From Phycisphaerales bacterium (GTDB taxonomy: Bacteria > Planctomycetota > Phycisphaerae > SM23-33), in contig PMYM01000069.1 of NCBI GenBank assembly GCA_003171235.1, positions 1-25,502 on the forward strand: DNA of 25,502 bases. The letters run 5' to 3'. The notes beneath the pieces are model-generated. The model was given only the letters and a program-made list of their open reading frames with translations. It did no database searches and was not told the origin of the DNA. This document shows, in pieces, positions 16,876 to 23,995 of this stretch. Position numbers and translations under genes: made by a program. Positions within the stretch are counted from its first letter, which is position 1. The number at the start of each line of letters is the position of its first letter.

Positions 16876-18645
16876 ATGGCGTTCAGATTGTTTAGACTGG
16901 TCTTTAGCCTGGCCCTGGCGGCCGCGGCCCTTGGGCTGACGGTCTGGTCGGGCGTGCAGTGGGGCGGGTTGGCCTCCTCCGGGCAGGCCGGGCTGCGCCC
17001 AGTGCTGCCGTACCTGTTGACCATCGTCGCCAGCCTGGCAGGCGCCGGCGCCCTAGTCTATGCCATGTACGCCGGCTCGAACATCTTCGCCTCTTTCCGC
17101 ATCGTCTATCTGACGGCTGGCGGACTGGTGGCTTTCTGGCTGCTGCTGGAAGCCGGAGTGGACGTTACCGGCTTGTTTGGCGGCCCCTTACGCACCGCCA
17201 GCCTGACGGCCCCAGCCGTAAAGGTCGTGCTGTCCATCGGCGTGCTGACCATTCTGTATTTCTCCGTCATCGCCCACTCTCCGGTGCGGCGGATACTGGA
17301 GAATATCTTCGCCATCCCCGAACTGCTCAAGAAGCTGGCCTTTACGCTGGCCCTGTTGTGCCTGTACCGCGTGGGCTATCACATACCGCTGCCGGGGCTG
17401 GATCAGGACTCCCTGAGCAGCTTCATCAGCCAGCAGGAGTCTGGCCCCTTCGGCCAGGCGCTGCAGTACTTCTCCATGTTCACCGGCGGCAACCTCCAGA
17501 ACTCCACGCTGTTTGGCCTGGGGATCATGCCCTACATCTCCGCCTCGATTATTCTGCAGCTTCTGGTGACGGTGGTGCCGGCCCTGGAGAAGCTCAAGAA
17601 GGAAGGCCAGGCCGGGTATCGCAAGATCCAGGAATACACCCGCTACCTGACGGTGCTGCTGTGCGTCGTCCAGGCCGTCATCTGGATGCGGGTGATGTAC
17701 AGCCAGCCTCTGATCTACCGCCAGTATACCGGCTCGATGTCCATCTTCCTGATGGGCGTGATCGGCCTGACCACCGGCACCATGTTCCTGATGTGGCTGG
17801 GCGAGCAGATCGACGAGTACGGCATCGGCAACGGCATCAGCTTGATCATCATGTCGGGCATCGTGGCCCGCCTGCCCTGGGCTGTTCGCGAACTGGTGAG
17901 CCAAAGCAGCCTCAAACTCACCGGGGCCGAGGCCTCCAAGATCGGGCTGATCAAGATACTGTTCCTGGTGGGAGCGTTCATTTTCGTGGTGGCCGGCAGC
18001 ATTCTCATCAGCCAGGCCCAGCGGCGCATTCCCATCCAGCAGGCCAAGCAGACGCGTGGCCGGCGGGTGTACGGCGGGCAGAGGCAGTATCTGCCCTTGC
18101 GGGTGAATCACGGCGGCGTGATGCCCATCATCTTCGCCAGTTCGCTGCTGATATTTCCCGGCGTCGTCTTCCGGCTGTTCGAGCAGTACTGGCCCAACAG
18201 CGTGATGAGGTTCCTGTCCCAGGCCTTCAACTCGGGCAACCTGGTGTATGAACTGACGTACGTGGCGATGATCTTCTTCTTCGCCTACTTCTGGACGACG
18301 GTGCAGTTCCGTCCCAAGGACATGTCCGAGCAGTTGCAGGACTACGGCAGCTTCATTCCCGGCCTGCGGCCAGGCCCGCGGACCGAGCAGTACCTCCAGC
18401 GGGTGATGGAACGGATCACCTACTGCGGCGCGGCCTTCCTGGCCATCATCGCGGTGATTCCGCAGGCGATCACGCAGAGCATGGGCATACCGTACCAAAT
18501 CGCGGCCTTCCTGGGCGGCACCGGCCTGCTGATCGTGGTGAGCGTGGCCCTGGACCTGGTGCAGCGCATCGAGGCCAACCTGATCATGCGGAACTACGGC
18601 GGCTTCCTGGGCGACAGCGGCCGAATCAAGGGAGCCTATAGCTAA
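16876..18645 (+). CDS. secY: SecY translocase subunit with a 4-helix N-terminal extension
   Basis: SecY forms the protein-conducting channel in the inner membrane. The core starts around residue 137 (RRILENIFAIPELLKKLAFTL) and has HIPLPGLD, the plug region (FSMFTGGNLQNSTLFGLGIMPYISASIILQLL), the cytosolic loop RRIPIQQAKQTRGR with PLRVNHGGVMPIIFASS, and RPKDMSEQLQDYGSFIPGLRPG. Before this are about 136 extra residues with four hydrophobic stretches near residues 5-24, 43-62, 76-92 and 115-132. The protein is 589 residues, against about 440 in E. coli. The ATG at 16876 is used; a TTG at 16861 abuts the rplO stop. A GTG at 17284, at the core boundary, has no visible ribosome binding site. The stop overlaps adk (TAATG). 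Confidence 0.95.
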   Translation: MAFRLFRLVFSLALAAAALGLTVWSGVQWGGLASSGQAGLRPVLPYLLTIVASLAGAGALVYAMYAGSNIFASFRIVYLTAGGLVAFWLLLEAGVDVTGLFGGPLRTASLTAPAVKVVLSIGVLTILYFSVIAHSPVRRILENIFAIPELLKKLAFTLALLCLYRVGYHIPLPGLDQDSLSSFISQQESGPFGQALQYFSMFTGGNLQNSTLFGLGIMPYISASIILQLLVTVVPALEKLKKEGQAGYRKIQEYTRYLTVLLCVVQAVIWMRVMYSQPLIYRQYTGSMSIFLMGVIGLTTGTMFLMWLGEQIDEYGIGNGISLIIMSGIVARLPWAVRELVSQSSLKLTGAEASKIGLIKILFLVGAFIFVVAGSILISQAQRRIPIQQAKQTRGRRVYGGQRQYLPLRVNHGGVMPIIFASSLLIFPGVVFRLFEQYWPNSVMRFLSQAFNSGNLVYELTYVAMIFFFAYFWTTVQFRPKDMSEQLQDYGSFIPGLRPGPRTEQYLQRVMERITYCGAAFLAIIAVIPQAITQSMGIPYQIAAFLGGTGLLIVVSVALDLVQRIEANLIMRNYGGFLGDSGRIKGAYS

Positions 18646-19343
18646 TGCGCGTTGTGATCATAGGCCCGCCTGGCGCCGGCAAGGGCACCCAGGCCAAACG
18701 GCTGGCCGAGCGATTCGGCCTGTCGCACCTGTCCAGCGGCGACATCCTGCGGACACAGAAGTCCAGCGGATCGGAACTGGGCAAGAAGCTTAGAACGTAC
18801 ATAGACGCCGGGGCGCTGGTGCCTGACGAAGTTGTGGTGGCCATTATGGCCGGCGCCATCGCCGCCCAAGCCAAGGACGGGCTGTTGCTGGACGGTTTTC
18901 CGCGCACACTGGCCCAGGCGCAGGCCCTGGATCGCCAACTGGAACAGTTGTGCCTGCCGCTGGAATTGGTGCTGGTGGTGGATGTGCCCGACGAGGCCGT
19001 GGTGGAACGCATTGTCGGGCGGCGAAGCTGCCCCAAGTGCAAGCGGCCGTACCACGTTAAGTACCTCAGGCCGCGGAATGACGGCCGCTGCGACGACTGC
19101 GGCCTGGAGCTCCAGCAGCGCAGCGATGATACTGAAGAAACGGTCAAGAAACGATTGGCTGCCTACCACGCCCAGACGGCGCCGGTGATCGAGTATTACA
19201 CGGGCGCCGGGCGGGCGCCGGTTGTCAAGGTTGATGGCCGGGGCAGCCCCGACGAGGTGACGGCCCGGCTATTTGAGGTGCTGGGCGCGCAGGCCCAAAG
19301 GAAGCGGCGTGGCCAGGCAACTGAAGTCACCGCGCGAGATTGA
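18645..19343 (+). CDS. adk: Adenylate kinase, zinc-LID type
   Basis: This cytoplasmic enzyme interconverts ATP and AMP with two ADP. The P-loop is GPPGAGKGT (residues 7-15), the AMP-binding segment LSSGDILR follows, and LLLDGFPRT is the adenine-binding signature. The LID domain carries Cys129, Cys132, Cys149 and Cys152 (CPKC and CDDC), the structural zinc site seen in Gram-positive and many other Adk proteins but not in E. coli. The RRSDDTEETVKKRL-type motif reads QQRSDDTEETVKKRL. At 232 residues it has a C-terminal basic tail of about 15 residues. Its start overlaps the secY stop by one base, and its last 35 bases overlap map. Confidence 0.97.
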   Translation: MRVVIIGPPGAGKGTQAKRLAERFGLSHLSSGDILRTQKSSGSELGKKLRTYIDAGALVPDEVVVAIMAGAIAAQAKDGLLLDGFPRTLAQAQALDRQLEQLCLPLELVLVVDVPDEAVVERIVGRRSCPKCKRPYHVKYLRPRNDGRCDDCGLELQQRSDDTEETVKKRLAAYHAQTAPVIEYYTGAGRAPVVKVDGRGSPDEVTARLFEVLGAQAQRKRRGQATEVTARD

Positions 19344-20082
19344 CGCCATCGCCCGTGCCGGTTCGGTGGTGGCCAAGGTGCTGCATCGCCTGGGCGAGAT
19401 GTGCCAGCCGGGCGTGCGGACGTTGGAATTGGACGCCCAGGCCGACCGGCTTTGCCGCGAATTAGGCGGCGAGAGCCTCTTTAGAGGCGTGCCCGGCCGC
19501 GGCGGCCCGTTCCCGGGCAACATCTGCTGCTCGATCAACGAGCAGGTGGTGCATGGGATTCCGTCGGAGCGGCGCGTGCAGGAAGGCGACATCGTCAGCG
19601 TGGATTATGGCTGTCGCCTGGACGGCTGGTGTGCCGACGCGGCGGCGACTTTTATTGTCGGTGAAATTCCGCCTCGCGTGCGGCAGATGGTGCAGGCCAC
19701 CCGGGAGGCGCTGGAAATGGCCCTCGGGCGCTGCCGGCCGGGCGTGCTCTGGAGCACAGTGGCCCGGGCCATGCAGCAGCACGTGGAAGGCCAGGGTTTT
19801 TCCCTGGTGCGCGAGTTGGTCGGACACGGCATTGGCAAGGCGATGCATGAGGACCCCAAGGTCCCCAACTTCGTCAGCCGGGAGTTGCTGGTCCGCGACA
19901 TCCTGCTGGAGAGCGGGCTGGTGATCGCGGTCGAGCCGATGGTGTGCCTGGGCGGCTATGACATAAAGGTGCTGTCCGACGGCTGGACGGTGGCGACGCG
20001 CGACGGAGAGCCCTCGGCGCACTTTGAGCACACGCTGGCGATTGTGCCCGGCGGCGTGCGGGTGCTGACTACGGAAGGATAA
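19309..20082 (+). CDS. map: Methionine aminopeptidase, type I
   Basis: This enzyme removes the initiator methionine from nascent proteins. The GTG at 19309 is chosen because AAAGGAAG (19297-19304) lies just upstream and VARQLKSPREIDAIARAG matches the family start, giving 257 residues. The metal ligands are Asp99, Asp110 (VDYG...CADAA), His173 (GHGIG), Glu209 (AVEPMV) and Glu240 (FEHT), all present. NEQVVHGIP contains the substrate-binding His. There is no N-terminal zinc-finger extension. The gene overlaps adk by 35 bp, so translation is probably coupled. infA, which often follows map, is absent; rpmJ comes next. Confidence 0.96.
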   Translation: MARQLKSPREIDAIARAGSVVAKVLHRLGEMCQPGVRTLELDAQADRLCRELGGESLFRGVPGRGGPFPGNICCSINEQVVHGIPSERRVQEGDIVSVDYGCRLDGWCADAAATFIVGEIPPRVRQMVQATREALEMALGRCRPGVLWSTVARAMQQHVEGQGFSLVRELVGHGIGKAMHEDPKVPNFVSRELLVRDILLESGLVIAVEPMVCLGGYDIKVLSDGWTVATRDGEPSAHFEHTLAIVPGGVRVLTTEG

Positions 20083-20083
20083 G

Positions 20084-20102
20084 CACAGGCCCCAGGCCTG
20101 TG
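20084..20102 (+). other. 8-bp hairpin between map and rpmJ
   Basis: CACAGGCC (20084-20091) and GGCCTGTG (20095-20102) form a perfect 8-bp stem with a 3-base CCA loop, directly after the map stop and before the rpmJ ribosome binding site. No T-run follows. The GCACAGGC start is shared with the rplF-rplR gap element, but this could be chance in GC-rich DNA. Confidence 0.35.
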
Positions 20103-20119
20103 GGCAAAAGGTGTCTGGT

Positions 20120-20233
20120 ATGAAAGTCAAGAGTTCAGTGAGGCGCCGCTGTGAGAACTGCCGGATCGTGCGGCGCAAAGGCGTGGTGCGGGTGATCTGC
20201 ACCAATCCAAAGCACAAGCAGCGGCAGGGCTAG
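20120..20233 (+). CDS. rpmJ: 50S ribosomal protein L36, zinc-binding type
   Basis: L36 is the smallest 50S protein and helps organise 23S rRNA. The reading frame gives 37 residues starting MKVKSSVRRRCENCRIV, with Cys11, Cys14, Cys27 and His32 forming the zinc site, and ending CTNPKHKQRQG. This is the C+ form of L36. AAAGGTG (20107-20113) lies 6 bases before the ATG. It sits between map and rpsM as in most alpha operons. Length and sequence are typical, so identity is secure despite its small size. Confidence 0.97.
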   Translation: MKVKSSVRRRCENCRIVRRKGVVRVICTNPKHKQRQG

Positions 20234-20243
20234 GGAGTCGAAT

Positions 20244-20627
20244 ATGCCACGTATCATTGGCGTAGATATACCTAATGACAAGCCGGTCTGGGTGTCGCTG
20301 GGGTACCTCTACGGAGTGGGAAGGCCGCTGGCGCTGGCCATCTGCAAGAAGGGCGGCATTGACCCCAACGTCAAGGCCGGGCAGTTGACCGAAGACCAGC
20401 TCAGCAAGGTAACCGGCATCATCGAGGCCGACTATGTCGTCGAAGGTCAGCTTCGGCGGCAGGTTCAGCAGAACATCTCGCGGCTGAAGGAGATCGGCTG
20501 TTATCGCGGCCTGCGACATCGGCGCGGCCTGCCCTGCCGTGGTCAGCGGACCAAAACCAATGCCCGGACCCGCAAGGGCCCGCGCAAGACCGTCGCCGGC
20601 AAGAAGTCGGTCAAGGAAATGCGCTAA
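20244..20627 (+). CDS. rpsM: 30S ribosomal protein S13
   Basis: S13 is a 30S head protein that contacts P-site tRNA and L5 through intersubunit bridges. The 127-residue product begins MPRIIGVDIPNDKPVWVSLGYLYGVG and contains the helix-hairpin-helix-like region DQLSKVTGIIEADYVVEGQLRRQVQQNISRL. The C-terminal part RGLRHRRGLPCRGQRTKTNARTRKGPRKTVAGKK is the typical basic tail that reaches the tRNA. GGGAG close to the ATG is the ribosome binding site. rpsK follows after 15 bp. Confidence 0.98.
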   Translation: MPRIIGVDIPNDKPVWVSLGYLYGVGRPLALAICKKGGIDPNVKAGQLTEDQLSKVTGIIEADYVVEGQLRRQVQQNISRLKEIGCYRGLRHRRGLPCRGQRTKTNARTRKGPRKTVAGKKSVKEMR

Positions 20628-20642
20628 GCGCGGAAAAACACT

Positions 20643-21020
20643 ATGGCCACAGTCAGAAAAAAAATTCGCCGCAACGTCGCCAAGGCGATCGTCAACATCA
20701 AGGCGACTTTCAACAACACCTTGGTCACGATCACCGACCCCAACGGCGATGTGCTGTGCGTGACTTCGGCCGGCACCGTGGGTTTCAAGGGCTCGCGCAA
20801 GAGCACGCCGTTTGCCGCCCAGCGGGCCGCCGAGGAAGCCGCCAACCGGGCCAAGAAACTGGGCGTCACCGAGGTCGAGGTGCGAGTCAAGGGTCCCGGC
20901 TCCGGCCGCGAATCGGCCGTTACGGCGCTGCAGAGCGCGGGGCTGCGGATAACTTCCATCGAGGACGTCACGCCGCTGCCTCACAACGGCTGCCGGGCGC
21001 GCAAGCGCCGCCGAGTCTAA
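20643..21020 (+). CDS. rpsK: 30S ribosomal protein S11
   Basis: S11 belongs to the 30S platform, near the E site and the mRNA exit. The 125-residue product starts with a basic segment (MATVRKKIRRNVAKAIVNIKATFNNTLVTITD) and has GTVGFKGSRKSTPFAAQRAAEEAANRAK, VRVKGPGSGRESAV and the ending DVTPLPHNGCRARKRRRV-type (TPLPHNGCRARKRR). The conserved Asn of HNGC, which carries an isoaspartate in E. coli S11, is present. A 70-bp gap with a strong hairpin separates it from rpsD. Confidence 0.98.
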   Translation: MATVRKKIRRNVAKAIVNIKATFNNTLVTITDPNGDVLCVTSAGTVGFKGSRKSTPFAAQRAAEEAANRAKKLGVTEVEVRVKGPGSGRESAVTALQSAGLRITSIEDVTPLPHNGCRARKRRRV

Positions 21021-21042
21021 GTAATCGGAACTTTAATTGGCG

Positions 21043-21061
21043 CTCCGGCCAACGGCCGGAG
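21043..21061 (+). promoter_or_regulatory. GC hairpin in the rpsK-rpsD gap
   Basis: CTCCGGCC (21043-21050) and GGCCGGAG (21054-21061) form a perfect 8-bp stem with a 3-base AAC loop, 30 bases before the rpsD ATG. S4 is the alpha-operon repressor in E. coli, where it binds a pseudoknot upstream of rpsM. A direct role here is conjecture. No T-run is present. Confidence 0.4.
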
Positions 21062-21090
21062 GCAGATGGCATGGAGAAGAGAACCAAAGT

Positions 21091-21723
21091 ATGGGACGGT
21101 ACACAGGACCCAAGTGCAGGTATTGCCGGCGCCAAGGCATAAAACTCATGCTGCGCGGCGCCCGGTGTGAAACGGCCAAGTGCCCCATGGAACGCCAGTG
21201 GGCCAACAGCCCGCCTGGCCAGCACGGCTTCCACCGTGGTCGCCCCAGCGAGTATGGCACCCGGCTGCGGGAGAAGCAGAAGGTCAAGCGGTTTTACGGC
21301 GTCTTCGAGGCGCAGTTCATGGGCTATTTCCACCGCGCCGAGCGGACCAAGGGTTCCACGGGCGTGGCCCTGCTGGGCCTGCTGGAGCGGCGGCTGGATA
21401 ACGTCTGCTGCAAGCTGGGCCTTGCCCCCTCGCGGGCGGCGGCCCGGTTGACGATCGTGCAAGGGCACATTCATGTCAACGGGCGGCGGGTAAGTATTCC
21501 GTCTTGCCTGGTGCGGCCGGGCGACAAGATCACGGTCAAGCCCTCGGAGCGATCGCAGAAGCTTGTCCGGGCTCGGCTGGACGAGATCGGCGAGCCCCGT
21601 CTACAGAGCTGGCTGGCCCTGGACGTGGCCAGCATGACCGGCACGGTGCTGGCCATGCCCACCCGGGACGACGTGCAGATCCCGGTCGAAGAAAACCTCA
21701 TCGTCGAGCTCTGCAGCCGGTAA
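21091..21723 (+). CDS. rpsD: 30S ribosomal protein S4, zinc-binding type
   Basis: S4 nucleates 30S assembly from the 5' domain of 16S rRNA and is part of the mRNA entry ring. The ATG at 21091 gives 210 residues starting MGRYTGPKCRYCRRQG; the upstream in-frame reading from 21037 crosses the hairpin and lacks similarity. Cys9, Cys12, Cys26 and Cys31 make the zinc-type N-terminus found in Thermus and many others, but not in E. coli. The S4 RNA-binding domain is seen as LERRLDNVCCKLGLAPSRAAARLTIVQGHIHVNGRRVSIPS. The end PVEENLIVELCSR matches the family. rpoA follows 45 bp later. Confidence 0.97.
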   Translation: MGRYTGPKCRYCRRQGIKLMLRGARCETAKCPMERQWANSPPGQHGFHRGRPSEYGTRLREKQKVKRFYGVFEAQFMGYFHRAERTKGSTGVALLGLLERRLDNVCCKLGLAPSRAAARLTIVQGHIHVNGRRVSIPSCLVRPGDKITVKPSERSQKLVRARLDEIGEPRLQSWLALDVASMTGTVLAMPTRDDVQIPVEENLIVELCSR

Positions 21724-21768
21724 GGCGGCAGGCACGGCACTGGACCCCTTATAGGGAGGTCACGGTAC

Positions 21769-22803
21769 ATGCGAATACGGTGGCGCGGATTAGAATTACC
21801 CACGAGAGTGGTCAGCGACCAAGCCCTTTCCACACCCACGTACGGGCGTTTCGTGGTCGAACCCTTCGAGCGCGGCTTCGGCACGACCGTCGGCAATTCT
21901 TTGCGGCGGATCCTGCTGTCCAGTCTGGAAGGGGCGGCGGTCACCAGCCTGAAGATCGCCGGCGCCCAGCACGAATTCACCAGCCTCAAGGGCGTGCTGG
22001 AGGACATCACCGACATTGTCCTGAACGTCAAGTCGCTGGTGGTCAAGAGCCACGCTGAAGAACCCAAGGTGTTGAAGATCCATGCCTCGGTGCCCGGGGC
22101 GGTCACGGCCGACATGATTGAGGCCGACCCCGCGGTCGAGATCATCAACCGCGACATGGTGCTGGCGACGCTGACTGACAACGTCAACTTTGACATTGAG
22201 ATGGTGGTGCAGACCGGCCGCGGGTTCGTGCCGGCCGAAGAAATGATCAACCCCGACGCCGACCAGGAAGTAGGCCGCATCTACCTCGACGCCGCCTACA
22301 GCCCCGTCACCCGCGTGCGCTACAGCACCGAGGACACCCGCGTCGGCCAGCGCACCAACTACGACCGCCTGATCCTGGAAATCTGGACCAACGGCACCGT
22401 CACCCCGGAAATGGCCATGGTCGAGGCCGCCAAGATCCTGCGCAAGCATCTCAACCCGTTCGTGCAGTTTTTCGAGCTGGGCGAGGAGATCATCGACAAG
22501 GGCGTCTCCGAGGTCGAAGCCCAAGTGGACACCGAACTGCAGAACAAGCTGTCCATGAGCGTCCACGAGCTGGAACTGTCGGTCCGGGCCAACAACTGCC
22601 TGGATTCGGCCAACGTCCGCACCGTGGCCGAACTGGTCAGCCGCAGCGAGAACGACCTGCTCAAGATCCGCTCCTTCGGCAAAACCAGCCTACGCGAAGT
22701 CAAGCGCAAGCTGGCCGACCTGGGGCTGTCGCTGGGCATGCAGGTGCAGGTGCCGGCCGGGGCCGCCAGCGAGGCGCCCGACGAAGAGGAATCCAAACAG
22801 TAG
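21769..22803 (+). CDS. rpoA: DNA-directed RNA polymerase subunit alpha
   Basis: The alpha subunit dimerises to scaffold RNA polymerase and contacts UP elements and activators. The 344-residue product has the N-terminal domain with VEPFERGFGTTVGNSLRRILLSSLEGAAVT and HEFTSLKGVLEDITDIVLNVK, and the C-terminal domain with LELSVRANNCLDSANVRTVAELV and LRSFGKTSLREVKRKLADLGLSLGM-type sequence. The Arg equivalent to E. coli Arg265 (in SVRANNC) is conserved. AGGGAGGT (21753-21760) is the strongest ribosome binding site in the window, 8 bases from the ATG. A GC hairpin and rplQ follow. The order rpsD-rpoA-rplQ is canonical. Confidence 0.98.
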   Translation: MRIRWRGLELPTRVVSDQALSTPTYGRFVVEPFERGFGTTVGNSLRRILLSSLEGAAVTSLKIAGAQHEFTSLKGVLEDITDIVLNVKSLVVKSHAEEPKVLKIHASVPGAVTADMIEADPAVEIINRDMVLATLTDNVNFDIEMVVQTGRGFVPAEEMINPDADQEVGRIYLDAAYSPVTRVRYSTEDTRVGQRTNYDRLILEIWTNGTVTPEMAMVEAAKILRKHLNPFVQFFELGEEIIDKGVSEVEAQVDTELQNKLSMSVHELELSVRANNCLDSANVRTVAELVSRSENDLLKIRSFGKTSLREVKRKLADLGLSLGMQVQVPAGAASEAPDEEESKQ

Positions 22804-22808
22804 ACCCC

Positions 22809-22831
22809 GGCCCGGGGAGCCGCCCCGGGCC
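22809..22831 (+). other. 9-bp GC hairpin between rpoA and rplQ
   Basis: GGCCCGGGG (22809-22817) and CCCCGGGCC (22823-22831) form a perfect 9-bp all-GC stem with a 5-base AGCCG loop, starting 5 bases after the rpoA stop. No T-run follows, so it may slow ribosomes or nucleases, or set the rpoA-to-rplQ ratio, rather than end transcription. Confidence 0.4.
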
Positions 22832-22854
22832 CTGGAAGACAAGAAGGTCGTGCC

Positions 22855-23415
22855 ATGCGTCATCTGAATTCCGGGAAGCAGCTCAGCCGCGACACCGATC
22901 ACCGCAAGGCCCTGCGCCGCAACCTGGCCCTGTCGCTGTTCGAGCATGGCTCCATCCGCACCACCGTCGTCAAGGCCAAGGAGATCAAGCCTTTTGTCGA
23001 GCGCTTGATCACCCTTGCCCGCAAGAACACCCTGACGGCTCGCCGCCGGGTCAGGTCCATCCTGACCGACCGAGGCATGGCCGACAAGAAAGCCCTCAAG
23101 GAAGGGCGCGAGGAGATGCTGGAGCAGACGGTAGTGCAGAAGCTCTTCAGCGAGATCGCCCCGCGCTACGCCGCCCGCCCGGGCGGCTACACCCGCATCA
23201 TTCGCCTGCCCGAGCGCCGCATCGGCGATGCCGGAAAGCAGGTGTTGCTGCAATTGGTGGAAGAAAAGTCCGTCGCCGCCGAGGGTTCATCCGGCACGAC
23301 CTCCGCCCGGCGCAAGCGCGCCGGCAAGAGGGTTGAAGACGCCCGCAAGGCCCTGGCCGAAGCCGGCCAGGCCGCCCCGGCCGCCGCCCAGGGCAGTTCG
23401 CAGGTCCAGACCTAG
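22855..23415 (+). CDS. rplQ: 50S ribosomal protein L17
   Basis: L17 lies at the base of the 50S subunit near the tunnel exit. The 186-residue product begins MRHLNSGKQLSRDTDHRKALRRNLALSLFEHGSIRTTVVKAKEIKPFVERLITLA, unmistakably L17, and RPGGYTRIIRLPERRIGDAGKQVLLQLVEE ends the fold near residue 138. About 48 further residues, rich in Ser, Ala, Arg and Gln, form a low-complexity tail; E. coli L17 has 127 residues in all. AAGAAGG precedes the ATG by 7 bases. It is the last ribosomal gene of the cluster and is followed by a hairpin. Confidence 0.97.
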   Translation: MRHLNSGKQLSRDTDHRKALRRNLALSLFEHGSIRTTVVKAKEIKPFVERLITLARKNTLTARRRVRSILTDRGMADKKALKEGREEMLEQTVVQKLFSEIAPRYAARPGGYTRIIRLPERRIGDAGKQVLLQLVEEKSVAAEGSSGTTSARRKRAGKRVEDARKALAEAGQAAPAAAQGSSQVQT

Positions 23416-23425
23416 TGATGCCATA

Positions 23426-23451
23426 GGGTGGCGGCCAAGAGCCGCCGACCC
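23426..23451 (+). terminator. Hairpin at the end of the ribosomal cluster
   Basis: GGGTGGCGGC (23426-23435) pairs with GCCGCC-g-ACCC (23441-23451) across a CAAGA loop, with one bulged G: a 10-bp stem 11 bases after the rplQ stop. No T-run follows, so a Rho-independent stop is uncertain. The rest of the 154-bp gap holds another 6-bp pair (ACGTCG/CGACGT, near 23499-23522) and no clear promoter. Confidence 0.45.
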
Positions 23452-23569
23452 AACTACGCCGGATGGTTACGACAGAAGCCTGCTTGGAAACCCGCTCGTC
23501 CGGACGTCGTGTCATGTGCGACGTGGAATTCTGGGATAGCTTTTGTCCCTTATCGCGGCGGAGACGGCC

Positions 23570-23992
23570 ATGATCGACCCTGCCTGCATCTTCTGCAAGA
23601 TAGCCGCCGGCCAGATACCGTCGGCCAAAATCCTAGCAGACGAGCACGCCTTCGCCTTCATGGACATCGGCCCGCTGGCTGAAGGCCACCTGCTGCTGAT
23701 TCCCAGGCAGCATTACGTCACACTTGACCAGATGCCTTCGGAGCAGGCCGCCGGGCTGCTGCGCCACCTGCCGGCCCTGTGCCGGGCTCTCAAACAAGCC
23801 ATCGGCTGCGAGGGGCTTAACGTCCTGCAGAATAACGGGCGTGTGGCCCACCAGGTCGTGCAGCACGTGCATTTTCACCTGATCCCGCGAACCAGCGGCG
23901 ACGCCTTTGGCTTCAACTGGCCCGCCGACAAATATCCCGCCGGACGGATGGAGCAACTGGCTGCCGCCATCGTCGCGGCCTTGAAGGAGTAG
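23570..23992 (+). CDS. HIT family protein (histidine triad)
   Basis: Histidine-triad proteins hydrolyse nucleoside phosphoramidates or dinucleotides. The motif is HVHFH (His99, His101, His103) followed by LIP, as in HinT/HIT proteins. The N-terminal CIFCKIAAGQIPSAKI segment (Cys6, Cys9) is a typical HIT opening that may bind zinc. The ATG at 23570 gives 140 residues and has GGAG upstream; an in-frame TTG start at 23543 lacks similarity. The gene ends three bases before the ppiase gene, whose ribosome binding site lies in its last codons. The exact substrate cannot be told from sequence. Confidence 0.93.
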   Translation: MIDPACIFCKIAAGQIPSAKILADEHAFAFMDIGPLAEGHLLLIPRQHYVTLDQMPSEQAAGLLRHLPALCRALKQAIGCEGLNVLQNNGRVAHQVVQHVHFHLIPRTSGDAFGFNWPADKYPAGRMEQLAAAIVAALKE

Positions 23993-23995
23993 GAT

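Noticed and set aside
16959..18251. 430-codon alternate-frame reading within secY
   Set aside because: The translation is Arg/Pro/Gly/His-rich with no domain, and secY is certain in the other frame.
17188..18498. 436-codon open frame antisense to secY
   Set aside because: Hydrophilic, His/Gln-rich translation opposite conserved SecY helices; no start signal or similarity.
23428..23682. Small protein from 23428 across the rplQ-HIT gap
   Set aside because: It starts inside the terminal hairpin and runs into the HIT gene in another frame; composition gives no support.
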